Source: Mycobacterium sp. UM_WGJ
GTDB taxonomy: Bacteria; Actinomycetota; Actinomycetes; Mycobacteriales; Mycobacteriaceae
Direction of reading: 5' to 3'
DNA length: 64,000 nucleotides
Assembly (NCBI RefSeq): GCF_000455125.1
Contig: NZ_AUWR01000040.1
Coordinates: 1 to 64,000, forward strand
Under the pieces are notes generated by a model. That model saw only the letters and a list, made by a program, of their open reading frames with translations, was not told where the DNA came from and searched no databases. Both the position numbers and the translations under genes were made by a program. Positions 15,405 to 24,097 of this stretch are shown here, in pieces. The stretch's first letter is position 1, and each line of letters begins with the position of its first letter.

Positions 15405-17528
15405 GTGACCACCACCGATCTCGAACTGCGGGGAATGACCTGTGCGTCGTGCGCGGCGCGGGTGGAGCGCGGCTTGAACGCGCTTGACGGGGTGCATGCC
15501 ACGGTGAACTTCGCGGTCGAACGGGCCCGCGTGGAACACGATCCGAACGTCTCGGCAGCCGACCTGGTGCGCGCCGTGGAAAGCACCGGTTATCAGGCCA
15601 CCGTGGCCGGTGCGGCTCACGAACACCCGGCCGGGCACGGCTCCGAACACGTCGATGTGCCGGCCGCCCAACTGCGCCCGCGGCTGGTCGGCTCCGCCTT
15701 GCTGGCCGCGCCGGTGGTGGCGCTGTCGATGGTGATGGCCTGGCAGTTCAGCGGCTGGCAGTGGGTGGTGTTCGCGCTGACCACCCCGATCGTGGCGTGG
15801 GGCGGCTATCCCTTCCACCGCGCCGCGCTGCGGACCGCCGCCCACCGCGCCGCCACGATGGACACCCTGGTTTCGCTGGGCACCCTGGCGGCCTATCTGT
15901 GGTCGGCGGTTGCGGTCTTCACCGGGGCGGGCCACCTGTACTTCGAGGTGGCGGCCGTTGTCACGGTCTTCCTGCTGGCCGGTCGCTACGCCGAAGCGCA
16001 CGCGAAACGTTCGGCCGGCGCGGCGCTGCGGGAACTGCTGGAGCTCGGGGCCAAGGACGCCGCGGTCATGCGCCGCGAGGACGGCAAGTTGACCGAGGTC
16101 CGGGTGCCGATCGCCGACCTGCGGGTGGGCGACGTCATCGTGGTCCGGCCGGGGGAGCGGGTCGCCGCCGACGGCGTGGTCATCGACGGCGCCACCGCCC
16201 TGGACACCTCGGCGATGACCGGCGAATCACTGCCGGTAGATGTCGCCGACGGCGACGCGGTGCTGGGCGGCTCGCTCAACACCACCGGACTGGTGCTGGT
16301 CCGCGCCGCTAAGGTCGGCGCCGACACACAGCTGGCCCGGATGGCCACCATGGTCGCCGACGCCCAAGCCGGCAAGGCATCAGTGCAGCGGCTCGCCGAT
16401 CGGGTCTCGGCGGTGTTCGTGCCCGCGGTGCTGGGGATCGCCGCGCTCACCCTGGCCGGTTGGCTGCTGAGCGGTGCATCCGTCGCGGCGGCGTTCACCG
16501 CGGCCGTCGCGGTGCTGATCATCGCCTGCCCGTGCGCGCTCGGGCTGGCCACCCCGACCGCCATCCTGGTGGGCACCGGCCGCGGCGCACAGCTCGGCAT
16601 TCTGATCAAGAACCCTCAGGTCCTGGAGGCCGTCAAGGACATCGACACCGTCGTGCTGGACAAGACCGGTACGGTCACCACCGGTGTCATGGCTGTCGGT
16701 GGTCTCGCGGTCGCCCGCGGCGAAGACCCCAACACCGTGCTGGCCCGAGCCGCTGCCGTCGAATCGGGGTCCGAGCACCCGATCGCCGCGGCCATCGTCG
16801 CCGGAGCCAAGGCAGGCGGACTGGAGGTCGGCAAGGTGACCGAGTTCGCCAGCAGGCCCGGCCACGGTGTGACCGGGGTGGTCGACGGTGTTCGCGTCGA
16901 GGTCACGCGATCGGCCGCCGCGCACGAGACCGGGACCGCCGTCGAAGTCTCCTGGGACGGCCGGGCGCGCGGGACGATCACCTTGACCGACACCGTGCGG
17001 CCCACCAGCGCAGCCGCGGTGGCCGAGCTCAAGGCCATGGGCATCACCCCCATGCTGCTCACCGGCGACGGTGCGGCGGTGGCGCGTACAGTGGCCGGCG
17101 CCGTCGGCATCGACCCGGCCAACGTCATCGCCGATGTCTTGCCGGCGGACAAGGCCGAGGCGGTCAAGCGGCTACAGGCGCAGGGCAGACTGGTGGCCAT
17201 GGTCGGCGACGGTGTCAATGATTCGGTGGCACTGGCCACTGCCGATATCGGGATGGCGATGGGAACCGGCACCGACGCCGCCATCGAAGCCGGAGACGTG
17301 ACGCTGGTGCGTGGTGACCTCGGCACCGTTCCAACGGCGCTGCGGCTCTCGGCACGCACGCTGCGGATCATCCGGCAGAACCTCGTGTGGGCGTTCGGCT
17401 ACAACATCGCCGCGATCCCGCTGGCGGCGGCCGGGCTGCTCAACCCGATGATCGCGGGCGCGGCGATGGCGGCCTCGTCGGTTCTGGTGGTGACCAATAG
17501 CCTGCGGCTTCGACGATTCGCGCGGTAA
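15405..17528 (+). CDS. Copper-type P1B-ATPase (CtpA/CtpB/CtpV-like)
   Basis: Membrane metal-exporting ATPase of 707 residues. It has an N-terminal heavy-metal domain with MTCASCAAR (CxxC near 12-15), then a His-rich linker (HEHPAGHGSEH, about 70-80) and eight predicted TM helices. The metal-site motif is CPCALGLATPTA near residue 375, the phosphorylation motif DKTGTVTTG near 422, a SEHPIAAAI HP motif, and the hinge GDGVNDSVAL, where the usual NDSPAL has V for P. The CPC motif indicates Cu(I). The copper-type operator directly upstream supports this. GTG 15405 agrees with a leaderless start. Confidence 0.9.
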   Translation: MTTTDLELRGMTCASCAARVERGLNALDGVHATVNFAVERARVEHDPNVSAADLVRAVESTGYQATVAGAAHEHPAGHGSEHVDVPAAQLRPRLVGSALLAAPVVALSMVMAWQFSGWQWVVFALTTPIVAWGGYPFHRAALRTAAHRAATMDTLVSLGTLAAYLWSAVAVFTGAGHLYFEVAAVVTVFLLAGRYAEAHAKRSAGAALRELLELGAKDAAVMRREDGKLTEVRVPIADLRVGDVIVVRPGERVAADGVVIDGATALDTSAMTGESLPVDVADGDAVLGGSLNTTGLVLVRAAKVGADTQLARMATMVADAQAGKASVQRLADRVSAVFVPAVLGIAALTLAGWLLSGASVAAAFTAAVAVLIIACPCALGLATPTAILVGTGRGAQLGILIKNPQVLEAVKDIDTVVLDKTGTVTTGVMAVGGLAVARGEDPNTVLARAAAVESGSEHPIAAAIVAGAKAGGLEVGKVTEFASRPGHGVTGVVDGVRVEVTRSAAAHETGTAVEVSWDGRARGTITLTDTVRPTSAAAVAELKAMGITPMLLTGDGAAVARTVAGAVGIDPANVIADVLPADKAEAVKRLQAQGRLVAMVGDGVNDSVALATADIGMAMGTGTDAAIEAGDVTLVRGDLGTVPTALRLSARTLRIIRQNLVWAFGYNIAAIPLAAAGLLNPMIAGAAMAASSVLVVTNSLRLRRFAR

Positions 17529-17561
17529 GGTCCGAAAAAGTCGAACAGAGGGGTTTGCTCT

Positions 17562-17906
17562 ATGTATGCACGCAGCGTTTCTCACGGTGCGATCGCCAAG
17601 GCAGCGGCGGTGTGCGCGGGTCTGGCGGCATTTGCTCTGGCGGTATCCGGGCCGGCTGGTGGGGACCCGGCCAATCCCGACCCATTCAGTCCCAACGACT
17701 GCATCGCCAACGCGAATGCGGTCTGTAACGCCGGTCCTTACGGCCCCGACAGCCTGACCAATCCGGCCAACATCAACAGCCCGCTGAACCCGGCGAACCC
17801 GGACAACCCGGCGAATCCGATGAACCCGGCGAACCCGGAAAGTCCGATGAACCCGATGAATCCGGCGAACCCGGCCAGCCCGATGAACCCCATGAATCAG
17901 GCCTAG
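17562..17906 (+). CDS. Secreted NPxNP-repeat protein
   Basis: A 114-residue protein. The N-terminus is a signal peptide (AAAVCAGLAAFALAVSGPAGG), followed by two cysteines (DCIANANAVCN) that could pair. From about residue 66 the chain is a degenerate repeat of NPANP and NPMNP units up to the C-terminus (NPMNQA). The low-complexity, Asn/Pro-rich tail is unlike neighbouring genes. It is probably exported or cell-wall located. Function is not recognised. GAGGGG at 17547-17552 is a plausible ribosome binding site, 34 bp after the copper ATPase, so co-transcription is possible. Confidence 0.72.
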   Translation: MYARSVSHGAIAKAAAVCAGLAAFALAVSGPAGGDPANPDPFSPNDCIANANAVCNAGPYGPDSLTNPANINSPLNPANPDNPANPMNPANPESPMNPMNPANPASPMNPMNQA

Positions 17907-17931
17907 GTTTCGCGGGGTTGATGCGCTGGAA

Positions 17932-18753
17932 TCAGGAATCCAGCCAGGCCAACTGGGCCGGAAGCCGCTCTCGCCAATAGTCCACGTCATGGCCGCCGGG
18001 GGAGAACCCGCCGGCCGGTGGCGGATTCAGCTGGCCGATGAAACTCTTGGTCGCGTACGCAAAGGGGTCCGCGGTCCCGCAGTCGACGCGCAGCGGGAAC
18101 GGGGCCAGGCGCGGCACCAGGTTGAACACTGAGTTCGTCCGCCAGTCATCAACGCTGTCAAAGGCGCCGGCGGGGGCGCCGAAGTAGGTCATGTAGATCG
18201 CGGGGCTGATGGCACAGATCCCTGCGGTGCGCGACGGACCCAGGCGAGTGCCCAGCTGCAGTGCCCCGTAGCCACCCATCGACCAGCCCATGAACCCGAC
18301 TCGGGTGATGTCGATGCCCTTCTCCGGCAGCATCGGGATCAGCTCACCCAGCACCATCGCACCGGCGTCCTCCCCGGAGCTGTGCCGGCGCCAGTAGGTG
18401 TTGCCGCCGTCGACGGCCACCACCGCGAACGGCGGCCGGCCTGCCGCGGTCAGCTTCGCGAGCTCCTCTTCCACGCCCAGATCCATCACCCAGGCCGCGT
18501 CGCCGTCCTTGCAGTGCAAGGCGATCACCGGCCGCAGTGGAGCGGTCTGCCCCGGCGGCCGGGCGATGATCCAGTTGGTCTCCACCCCGCCGCGGGCCGC
18601 GGACACGAATGAGCCGGATTCGCGGGTCGGATAGCTACTGCCGGTCGCCCGCGACTCGGCCGGGTGCCGCCCCGCACCCACGCCGAACAGCCCTACAGCC
18701 CCCGCGGCACCGACCCCGAGGCGCAAAGCAGCCCGGCGGGTCAAATCTGCCAT
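17932..18753 (-). CDS. Secreted alpha/beta-hydrolase esterase (Rv0519c/antigen 85-like fold)
   Basis: A 273-residue hydrolase with a Tat-like N-terminus (LTRRAALRLGVGAAGAVGLF). The nucleophile elbow GWSMGG is near residue 160, a later aspartate is in DCGTADPF, and the catalytic His is in PGGHDVDYW near the end. The family includes esterase D / mycolyltransferase-like folds, so a carboxyl-ester or cell-wall lipid substrate is possible, but not shown. ATG 18753 starts the Tat motif; ATGs at 18762 and 18765 would add three or four residues. Convergent with the NPxNP gene. Confidence 0.8.
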   Translation of the reverse strand: MADLTRRAALRLGVGAAGAVGLFGVGAGRHPAESRATGSSYPTRESGSFVSAARGGVETNWIIARPPGQTAPLRPVIALHCKDGDAAWVMDLGVEEELAKLTAAGRPPFAVVAVDGGNTYWRRHSSGEDAGAMVLGELIPMLPEKGIDITRVGFMGWSMGGYGALQLGTRLGPSRTAGICAISPAIYMTYFGAPAGAFDSVDDWRTNSVFNLVPRLAPFPLRVDCGTADPFAYATKSFIGQLNPPPAGGFSPGGHDVDYWRERLPAQLAWLDS

Positions 18754-18809
18754 GGAGAGCATCATCGCGTGGTGCACGCTCGGTTGGACCCGGCACGCCG
18801 CGGTGTTGA

Positions 18810-19799
18810 TCAGGTCGATGCCGGTTCGTTAGGAACTTCGGGCACCGGTGGGCGGCCGAACTGCCGGCGAAACGCGTCCACCGTGTAACTCACGACGGTG
18901 GCTTCGCGGGGGGCACGGACCGTCGCCGAGCGGGGGATCCGCACCATGGGGCCGAGCTGACCGGCGTACTGGTCCGGTTTGCCGATTTTGAGCAGGCCGT
19001 CGCCGGCGCCGGCCGAGTCGGGCGCGATCTCCACCTCGCCTTCGGTGACGACGTAGATCAGGTCCTCGACCGTGCCCTGCTCCAGCAGTACCGAGCCCGG
19101 CCCCAGCAGGACCGGCGCCTGCTGCGGGCGCGTCGGTACGGCGGTCGGCGACAGCTGAATGACGATGTCGGCCAGTGGGACGATCCGGGTGTCGTGGGTC
19201 GCGACCACCACCACGCGGTCGCCGGCCGCCAGCACCCGCAGCAGTTGCACGACTTCGCCGGCCCGGACGTAGTCCAGTTGCGCGGTGGGTTCGTCGGCCA
19301 GGATCAGCGGCGGATCCAGGGCCAGGGCACGCGCCACCGCCACCCGCTGTTGCTGGCCACCACTGAGCTGGCCCGGGTGGTGGGAGGTCCGATCGGCCAG
19401 TCCGACCCGGGTCAGCAGATCCCGGGCGCGTTCCTGGGCGGACCACTGGGTCCATCCGGCCGCCCACATCGGCACCATCACGTTCTCCAGTGCGGTCAGG
19501 CTCGGCACCAAGTTGAACGACTGGAAGACGATGCCGACCGTGCGCCGACGGTAGGAGGTGATGTCGCGCCGGCCCAGCGCGGTCACGTCGGTGGCGCCGA
19601 ACAGGATCTGGCCGCTGGTCGGGCTCAAGATGCCACCCAAACACGAGAGCAGCGTGGTTTTGCCGCAGCCGCTGGGACCGAGCACCACCACCAGCGAGCC
19701 GGCTGGGATGTCCAGGCTCAGACCGTGGATGGGACGGATCGGTTCCCCGCCGCCGGTGGCGTATTCGATGACCAGATCACGGATCCGCAGGTCTCCCAT
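18810..19799 (-). CDS. ABC transporter ATPase with C-terminal cyclic-nucleotide-binding-like domain (Rv0073-like)
   Basis: A 329-residue protein. The N-terminal LolD/MacB-type ATPase domain has Walker A GPSGCGKTT near 40-48, signature LSGGQQQR near 143, Walker B LILADEPT near 163 and the H-loop ATHD. After about residue 225 comes a cNMP-binding-like beta-roll (PVLLGPGSVLLEQGTVEDLI, then RSATVRAPREATVVSY). This would allow transport activity to respond to a small ligand, although the phosphate-binding-cassette Gly-Glu is not obvious. It follows the FtsX-type permease gene by 3 bp, in one operon. Confidence 0.87.
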   Translation of the reverse strand: MGDLRIRDLVIEYATGGGEPIRPIHGLSLDIPAGSLVVVLGPSGCGKTTLLSCLGGILSPTSGQILFGATDVTALGRRDITSYRRRTVGIVFQSFNLVPSLTALENVMVPMWAAGWTQWSAQERARDLLTRVGLADRTSHHPGQLSGGQQQRVAVARALALDPPLILADEPTAQLDYVRAGEVVQLLRVLAAGDRVVVVATHDTRIVPLADIVIQLSPTAVPTRPQQAPVLLGPGSVLLEQGTVEDLIYVVTEGEVEIAPDSAGAGDGLLKIGKPDQYAGQLGPMVRIPRSATVRAPREATVVSYTVDAFRRQFGRPPVPEVPNEPAST

Positions 19800-19802
19800 G
19801 CG

Positions 19803-20852
19803 TTACGGCCCTCCGAACGCCAGTACCGGGTCCACCGCGACGGCGTGGCGCAGACCCGCAAGGCTGGCCAGCAGGCCGATCCCCACCGCGGTCAACACCA
19901 GCAGGGCGAACGAGGACCCGGTCACCGCCACCAGCATCGGAAACGCCGGCCCAATCGATACCGCCAAGACGCCGCCGAGCACCGCCGCGGCCACCGCGAC
20001 GACCACCGCCTGCAGGGCTAGCCCGGCCAGCACCATCCAGGTGGTGACTCCGAGGGCCTTGAACACCGCGAAGTCGCGGGTGCGTTCCAGCGCAGACAGG
20101 TAGATCAGGGAGCCCACGATCAGCGCAGCGACCCCCCACAGCAGCACCGACATGTACGACAGGGCCATCTGCGCGCCCGCCAGCGGGCGCACCATGTCGT
20201 CGACGGCGGCGGTCCGGTCCACCACCCGGTAGCCCTTCGGCACGTGCGCGGGCGTGCCCCGCACGCCGATCGCGGAGACCACCGGCTGGCCCGAATACAT
20301 CAGACGTTGAGCGCCTGCCACGGTCAGGAAGCCATTGGGTTGTCCGGCCAACGTGGTCGACTTCTCCACCAGGCCGACGATCCGCAGCTTGTCCGCGCCC
20401 AGTTCGATCTCATCCCCGACGGCGCGCTTGAGCGTGGTCGACATCGCGATCTCATTGGGTTCGGTCGGAGCTCGCCCCTCGGTCAGTGGCGGCATCGCGG
20501 CCTTGGGCACGCCGTAGATGTTCACGTTCAGCGGTGCCTCACCGTCCTGCAGGATGGTGTTGCCGTAGACCACCGGCAATGCGGCGTCCACGCCGGAAAT
20601 TCGGGCAACATCGCCGGCTTCGGCCTGCGGGAAGCGCGATGAACCCATGAACGGTCCTACCGCAGCCGTCTGGATCAGGTAGCCGTCGATGTTCAGCGAA
20701 TCGACGACGTGCTCCGCCTCGACCCGGAACCCGTGGGTCAGCCCGGCCAGCACCAGGGTCAGGGCGAACACCATCGCGGTGCCCACCGCGGCAACGATGA
20801 ACCGGCGCAGGCGCCACTGCAGATCGCGAAAAGCGGTGATTAACATCCGCAC
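19803..20852 (-). CDS. FtsX/MacB-type ABC permease (Rv0072-like)
   Basis: A 349-residue permease. An N-terminal TM (AAVGTAMVFALTLVLAGL) is followed by a roughly 190-residue extracytoplasmic MacB periplasmic-core-like domain, then three C-terminal TM helices (LLWGVAALIVGSLIYLSAL, and two more) that make the FtsX domain. It pairs with the cNMP-domain ATPase downstream. Such pairs export or move envelope lipids and peptides, or act as mechanotransmitters; substrate unknown. GTG 20852 start; an ATG at 20846 is an alternative. Confidence 0.87.
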   Translation of the reverse strand: MRMLITAFRDLQWRLRRFIVAAVGTAMVFALTLVLAGLTHGFRVEAEHVVDSLNIDGYLIQTAAVGPFMGSSRFPQAEAGDVARISGVDAALPVVYGNTILQDGEAPLNVNIYGVPKAAMPPLTEGRAPTEPNEIAMSTTLKRAVGDEIELGADKLRIVGLVEKSTTLAGQPNGFLTVAGAQRLMYSGQPVVSAIGVRGTPAHVPKGYRVVDRTAAVDDMVRPLAGAQMALSYMSVLLWGVAALIVGSLIYLSALERTRDFAVFKALGVTTWMVLAGLALQAVVVAVAAAVLGGVLAVSIGPAFPMLVAVTGSSFALLVLTAVGIGLLASLAGLRHAVAVDPVLAFGGP

Positions 20853-21015
20853 GGGCGCATGTTATCGCAGCGTCCGGCTGTGATCGCCGTCTCGACGGCA
20901 GGCCGGAAGGGCCTCCGCAAATCCGGAATGCCCGGTCAACCGCTAGCTTTTGGGCTACAAATACACACACGCCGCTTTGATGCGCCCGGTGTACGCCCCA
21001 GGGAGGGGATCGGTG

Positions 21016-22389
21016 ATGAATTACGCTGCCCTGCCACCGGAGATCAACTCGTTGCGGATCTACACCGGGCCGGGTTCCGCTCCGATGCGCGCCGCGGCCG
21101 CCGCCTGGGGTGGACTCTCCGCCGAACTGCATTCGGCGGTCGCGTCGTACGAATCGGTGATAGCCGAACTGACGGCCCAGGCCTGGCTGGGGCCGGCCTC
21201 GGAGGCACTGACGCGGGCCGGCGCGCTGTACGTGGCCTGGATGAGCGCCACCGCGACCCAGATCGACCACACGACCGCACAGGCGAACGCGGCGGCGGCA
21301 GCCTATGAGGCCGCGCACAGTGCGACGGTGCCGCCGTCGGTGGTGGCGGCCAACAGAGCTCAGCTGATGCTGTTGATCGCTACCAATGTCTTGGGCACCA
21401 ACACCGCGGCGATCGCGGCCAACGAGGCCGAATACGGCGAGATGTGGGCGCAGGATGCGGCTGCGATGTATGCCTACGCCGCGGGGTCGGCGGCCGCCAC
21501 CGGGCTCGCGCCGTTCCAGAAGCCGCCGCAGACCAGCAATCCCGCCGGCCCGGCCAGTCAGGCCGCCTCGGTCGCGACCTCCGAGGCCAGCTCGTCGTCG
21601 TCGGAAGTCCAGTCCCTGCTGGGCCAGCTGGCCTCGGGGATCTTCGGGTCGCAGAACAACTCCCTGCTGCAGACGGCGGCCGCCACGCTGCCCGGGATAG
21701 CGCAGGGTCCCGAGGACCTGCTCACCTGGCCGAGCCTGTCCGACCTGCTGGGCGTGAGCGCGGTGTCGGGGGTGGGGCTGGTCATGGCGGCCGGCGCCTG
21801 GGCGGCGGGGGACGCCAGCACCCGGGAGATTCTGGCCGAGCAGGACCAGTTGCAGCGGGTGGAGTACGAGATCCTGCGCAACATCGACCTGTTCTCCCCG
21901 TTGACCCCGTCGCGGCCGATGGTGCCCGGGGCGTCAACGATGTCGGCGGCGATGGGCGAGGCGATCACCGCGGGCAACCTGTCGGTGCCGATCAACTGGG
22001 CAGCCAACGCGCCGGAGATTCGGAGCCTGTCCTACTCCAAACCGCTGGCCGGACCGGGCCTCGGCGGTGCGCCGGCGGCATCGCTGGGCGCGGCCGGCAC
22101 CGCGTTCAGCCAGATGGCGCTGGCGGGCATGGGGGGCAGCGCCTTGGCCGGCTCGGTCAGCCGCGGCCGCGGGGGCGCTGATGCGGAATCGTCTGCGAGA
22201 GTGCAGATGCCGCAGCGTGCGGCGGCCGACGCGGTGGCTGATTCGCCGGCCGGCGACACCGAGGGCGCCCCCGGGCCGTCGATTATGGGTATCGCCGCCG
22301 AGATCCGCGAATTCGCCGAGCTGCGAGACCGTGGGTTGATCACCAACGACGAGTACAACGAACAGAAGATGCGCCTGTTGGGCCGGTGA
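21016..22389 (+). CDS. PPE-family protein, SVP subgroup, with C-terminal SHOCT-like domain
   Basis: A 457-residue PPE protein. The PPE domain covers about residues 1-180 (MNYAALPPEINSLRIYTGPG, with the AWxGPxS-type WLGPAS near 55). The SVP signature GNLSVPINWA is near 322. The last 32 residues (EIREFAELRDRGLITNDEY, then NEQKMRLLGR) match the SHOCT helical hairpin, not usual in PPE proteins. PPE proteins are exported by ESX type VII systems, usually with a PE partner; no PE gene lies here. The start follows GGGAGGGG at 21001-21008; GTG 21013 is an alternative. Confidence 0.9.
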   Translation: MNYAALPPEINSLRIYTGPGSAPMRAAAAAWGGLSAELHSAVASYESVIAELTAQAWLGPASEALTRAGALYVAWMSATATQIDHTTAQANAAAAAYEAAHSATVPPSVVAANRAQLMLLIATNVLGTNTAAIAANEAEYGEMWAQDAAAMYAYAAGSAAATGLAPFQKPPQTSNPAGPASQAASVATSEASSSSSEVQSLLGQLASGIFGSQNNSLLQTAAATLPGIAQGPEDLLTWPSLSDLLGVSAVSGVGLVMAAGAWAAGDASTREILAEQDQLQRVEYEILRNIDLFSPLTPSRPMVPGASTMSAAMGEAITAGNLSVPINWAANAPEIRSLSYSKPLAGPGLGGAPAASLGAAGTAFSQMALAGMGGSALAGSVSRGRGGADAESSARVQMPQRAAADAVADSPAGDTEGAPGPSIMGIAAEIREFAELRDRGLITNDEYNEQKMRLLGR

Positions 22390-22507
22390 GCGTGTTCCGT
22401 ATTTGCGGCTGATTTTCCTCTCAAGTTCCGCCCTTGTGGATCCATGCCTCGATCGCTAAGCTCCGGCTACTCAGTAGTTGCTCAGGGGTGAGGTCGGGGG
22501 TCGGGAA

Positions 22508-24061
22508 ATGGTCGATCGGGGCAGTAAGGGGCGTCTGGGCAGGAACCGCCATACCCTCGCGGGCGCCTGCCTGGCGCTGGTGGTGGCGCCCACGGCGCCC
22601 GCACACGCCGATTTCGACGACCTGTTCGGGTTCGATCAGCTCTTCGACGCAGCGGATCTGGCTGCCTCCGCGCCGCCCGGTCCGCTCGATGCCACTGAGG
22701 CGCTGGATCTTTCGCAGCTGGTGGGCAACGACATCTACACCTGGGCATCGGTGGTGGAGGTCGTCTTCGCCGGACTGTTCCAGAACCAGCTCTACGCGAC
22801 CGTTCATGACCTCGGCGAGCTGTGGATTCAAGGACCAGGCGTGCTGTTGGATCCGATCATCAACCCGCTCTTCGCTTTTGACGGCGCGTGCGGCTTGATC
22901 TGCAATGGCGTCAACGGCACGGTGGATCACCCGGACGGTGGCGACGGCGGCTGGTTGTTCGGTGACGGTGGCAACGGTTACAACCCGGGCGCCTCCGAAG
23001 ACACCGAACTCGGCGTCAGTGGTGGGGACGGCGGCGACGCGAAGATGCTCGGCAACGGCGGCTGGGGCGGCGACGGTGGAGCCAGTGCCGACGGCGGTGT
23101 CGGCGGGATCGGCGGCTGGCTGATGGGCAACGGCGGTGACGGCGGTTGGGGCGGTGATGGATTGGACAGCATCTCGGGTACCGCCGGCAACGGTGGCGCC
23201 GGCGGGCTCGGGGGCGACGCCATCTCGCTATTCGGCGCGGGCGGGCGTGGTGGTGACGGCGGTGACGGCGGTTGGGGCAACAACGGCGGTGACGGCGGTA
23301 ACGGCGGCGCCGCGGGTGATGGCGGAAACGCGGTGGCCGGCTTCGGTGGCCCCGGCGGCTCCGGAGGCTACGGCGGCAACGGCGGCGACGGCACCGCCGA
23401 ACATCCGAGCGGCGGTAACGGCGGCGACGGCGGGGCCTCTGGAAACGCCGGCAACCTGGTGTTCATGGGCAATGCGGGACCAGGCGGCTTCAGCGCTCCC
23501 GGCGGCAACGGAGGAGACGGCCTGGCCGGGTCTTCCGACGGCAACGGCGGCAACGGCGGCCGCGGCGGCGACAGTGGTTCCGGTGGCTACGGCGGCAACC
23601 CGAGCCACGCTCGCGCCGGCGGTGCCGGCGGCAACGGTGGCGCGGCCGGATCGGCCACCGCCATCGCAGGCAATGGCGGTGCCGGCGGCGATGGCGGTGA
23701 CGGCATGCTCGGCCATCCCAACGGCGGTGAAGCAGGCGGAGGCGGCAAGGGCGGCACCGGTGGCGCCGGCGGCGCCGGAACGGCCGCTCACCCCGATGGC
23801 GGAGCCGGCGGTAAGGGCGGAAACGGTGGCAATGCCGGAGACGGAAACGCCGCGGCGGCCGGTGGCGACGGGGGCTCCGGGGGCGCCGGAGGGGCTGCGG
23901 TCGGGAGCGGATCGGTTGGGCCGGGTGGCCCGGGAGGCAGTGGCGGCGACGGGGGGCAAGGTGTCCCGGGTGGCGCGGGCGGCAAAGCTGGTAGTGGCGG
24001 CGCCGGCGATCCGAATGGTGCTGCCGGCCAACCGGGCAGTCCCGGTGACTCCTTCGGCTAG
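22508..24061 (+). CDS. Secreted PGRS-type glycine-rich protein without PE domain
   Basis: A 517-residue protein. It has a signal peptide (TLAGACLALVVAPTAPAHA), a mature N-terminus DFDDLFGFDQLF, a roughly 100-residue amphipathic region, then from about residue 135 a Gly-Gly-Asn/Asp/Ala PGRS tract to the end, introduced by a GGWLFGDGGNGY block as in PE_PGRS proteins. It lacks the PE domain, so export is probably by Sec rather than ESX. Its N-terminal layout matches the PGRS-GH5 protein. Codon use is dominated by GGC/GGN. Function unknown, probably surface exposed. Confidence 0.85.
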   Translation: MVDRGSKGRLGRNRHTLAGACLALVVAPTAPAHADFDDLFGFDQLFDAADLAASAPPGPLDATEALDLSQLVGNDIYTWASVVEVVFAGLFQNQLYATVHDLGELWIQGPGVLLDPIINPLFAFDGACGLICNGVNGTVDHPDGGDGGWLFGDGGNGYNPGASEDTELGVSGGDGGDAKMLGNGGWGGDGGASADGGVGGIGGWLMGNGGDGGWGGDGLDSISGTAGNGGAGGLGGDAISLFGAGGRGGDGGDGGWGNNGGDGGNGGAAGDGGNAVAGFGGPGGSGGYGGNGGDGTAEHPSGGNGGDGGASGNAGNLVFMGNAGPGGFSAPGGNGGDGLAGSSDGNGGNGGRGGDSGSGGYGGNPSHARAGGAGGNGGAAGSATAIAGNGGAGGDGGDGMLGHPNGGEAGGGGKGGTGGAGGAGTAAHPDGGAGGKGGNGGNAGDGNAAAAGGDGGSGGAGGAAVGSGSVGPGGPGGSGGDGGQGVPGGAGGKAGSGGAGDPNGAAGQPGSPGDSFG

Positions 24062-24097
24062 CCGATATTGGCCCTGGAGGACCGTGCGCGCCCGGAC

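Noticed and set aside
22900-24061. Repeats in the PGRS region as CRISPR or satellite DNA
   Set aside because: They are in-frame Gly-Gly-X codons of one long protein.
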